From Desulfotomaculum sp. (lineage in GTDB: Bacteria > Bacillota > Desulfotomaculia > Desulfotomaculales > Nap2-2B): a stretch of 6,056 bases of DNA. A program made the translations under genes and the position numbers. Under the pieces are notes generated by a model. The model was not told where the DNA came from. It searched no databases and saw nothing but the letters and a program-made list of their open reading frames with translations. The stretch is from contig DMDI01000247.1 in assembly GCA_003445555.1 (NCBI GenBank), forward strand, positions 1-6,056, read 5' to 3'. Below are positions 5,727-6,056 of this stretch, piece after piece (the first letter of the stretch is position 1; every line of letters starts with the position of its first letter).

Positions 5727-6056
5727 ATGGACTTGAAGGGAATATTAGAAGTGTTTAGGGAACAGCGGCATGATTTTATCAATCACTTGCAAGTAATTTC
5801 TGGATATTTGCAGTTACAGAAACAAGAAATTGCCCGTGACTACATCCAAAAAGTTAGCGGTCTGCTTAGAGAACAGGGAAAAATTTTTCATTTAAAGATT
5901 CCCGAGGTTACCACCGTACTTTTAGTGGAACAAAAAAAAGCCAGGGATTATGGCATTGAAGTTATTTTTGATCTTCGGGATGACTTAGCCCATTGCTCTA
6001 TCCCTGGTGACGTGATGGGGGCATTACTGGAAACCATATTTTACATAATTATTTCT
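5727..6056 (+). CDS. Spo0B-type histidine phosphotransferase or sensor-kinase-like protein, 3' end outside the window
   Basis: 110 codons are visible, open to the right edge. The ATG follows AGGT (5715-5718) at 8 nt. Residues 11-30 (REQRHDFINHLQVISGYLQL) are the alpha-helical Spo0B/SpoOB-type dimerisation and phosphotransfer motif, with H15 as the expected phospho-accepting histidine. There is no membrane segment or sensor domain before it, so the protein is probably cytoplasmic. Residues 95-110 align by eye with the start of an ATPase domain, but the N-box is not recognisable: T103, I104, F105 and Y106 stand where LLDN would be. This resembles Spo0B, which passes phosphate in the sporulation phosphorelay without ATPase activity. 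The place directly after rpmA, where Firmicutes carry spo0B before obg, supports orthology. The rest is needed to separate Spo0B from a kinase. Confidence 0.75.
   Translation, partial: MDLKGILEVFREQRHDFINHLQVISGYLQLQKQEIARDYIQKVSGLLREQGKIFHLKIPEVTTVLLVEQKKARDYGIEVIFDLRDDLAHCSIPGDVMGALLETIFYIIIS

Overview
The window looks like a chromosomal segment of a spore-forming Firmicute of the class Clostridia, possibly a Peptococcaceae/Desulfotomaculum-like lineage. This is inferred from gene order and protein style. The order is radical SAM pair, RNase G, L21, L27, Spo0B-like protein, which is a recognised Firmicutes arrangement. Strong AGGAGG-type ribosome binding sites and a consensus sigma-A promoter fit this. 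All genes are on the + strand, and codon use looks uniform by eye.

Layout. Positions 3-1385 hold the C-terminal three quarters of a TIGR03960-type radical SAM protein, cut by the left edge. It overlaps by 14 bp a DUF2344/TIGR03936 protein (1372-2130), its usual partner. A full-length RNase E/G-family endoribonuclease (2144-3820) follows after 13 bp and carries extra C-terminal KH-like and TRAM-like segments. A fumarylacetoacetate hydrolase (FAH) family protein (3895-4851) then sits between the RNase gene and rplU, where I would not expect it. The 146-bp gap 4852-4997 holds a weak terminator candidate, a TTGACA-N17-TATAGT promoter and a structured leader that is probably the L21 autoregulatory leader. 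rplU (4998-5309, TTG start) and rpmA (5378-5644) come next, ended by a strong intrinsic terminator (5673-5705). A Spo0B-type histidine phosphotransferase or kinase gene starts at 5727 and runs off the right edge.

How the genes relate. The first three genes are spaced as one transcription unit with translational coupling. rplU-rpmA is a second unit with its own promoter, leader and terminator. The Spo0B-like gene lies beyond that terminator and needs read-through or another promoter.

Most notable points. (i) The protease gene prp, normally between rplU and rpmA in Firmicutes, is absent, and L27 matchingly lacks the N-terminal extension that Prp removes. (ii) Two copies of a 30-bp palindromic repeat (26/30 identical) lie at the 3' ends of the RNase gene and rplU, the second exactly where prp would be. 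(iii) The visible part of the Spo0B-like protein keeps the phospho-accepting His motif but seems to have lost the ATPase N-box. (iv) A 13-bp hairpin inside the FAH gene pairs a perfect Shine-Dalgarno sequence with a copy of the 16S anti-Shine-Dalgarno. I saw no CRISPR array, tRNA, rRNA or insertion sequence, and nothing that clearly amounts to an undescribed multi-gene system.
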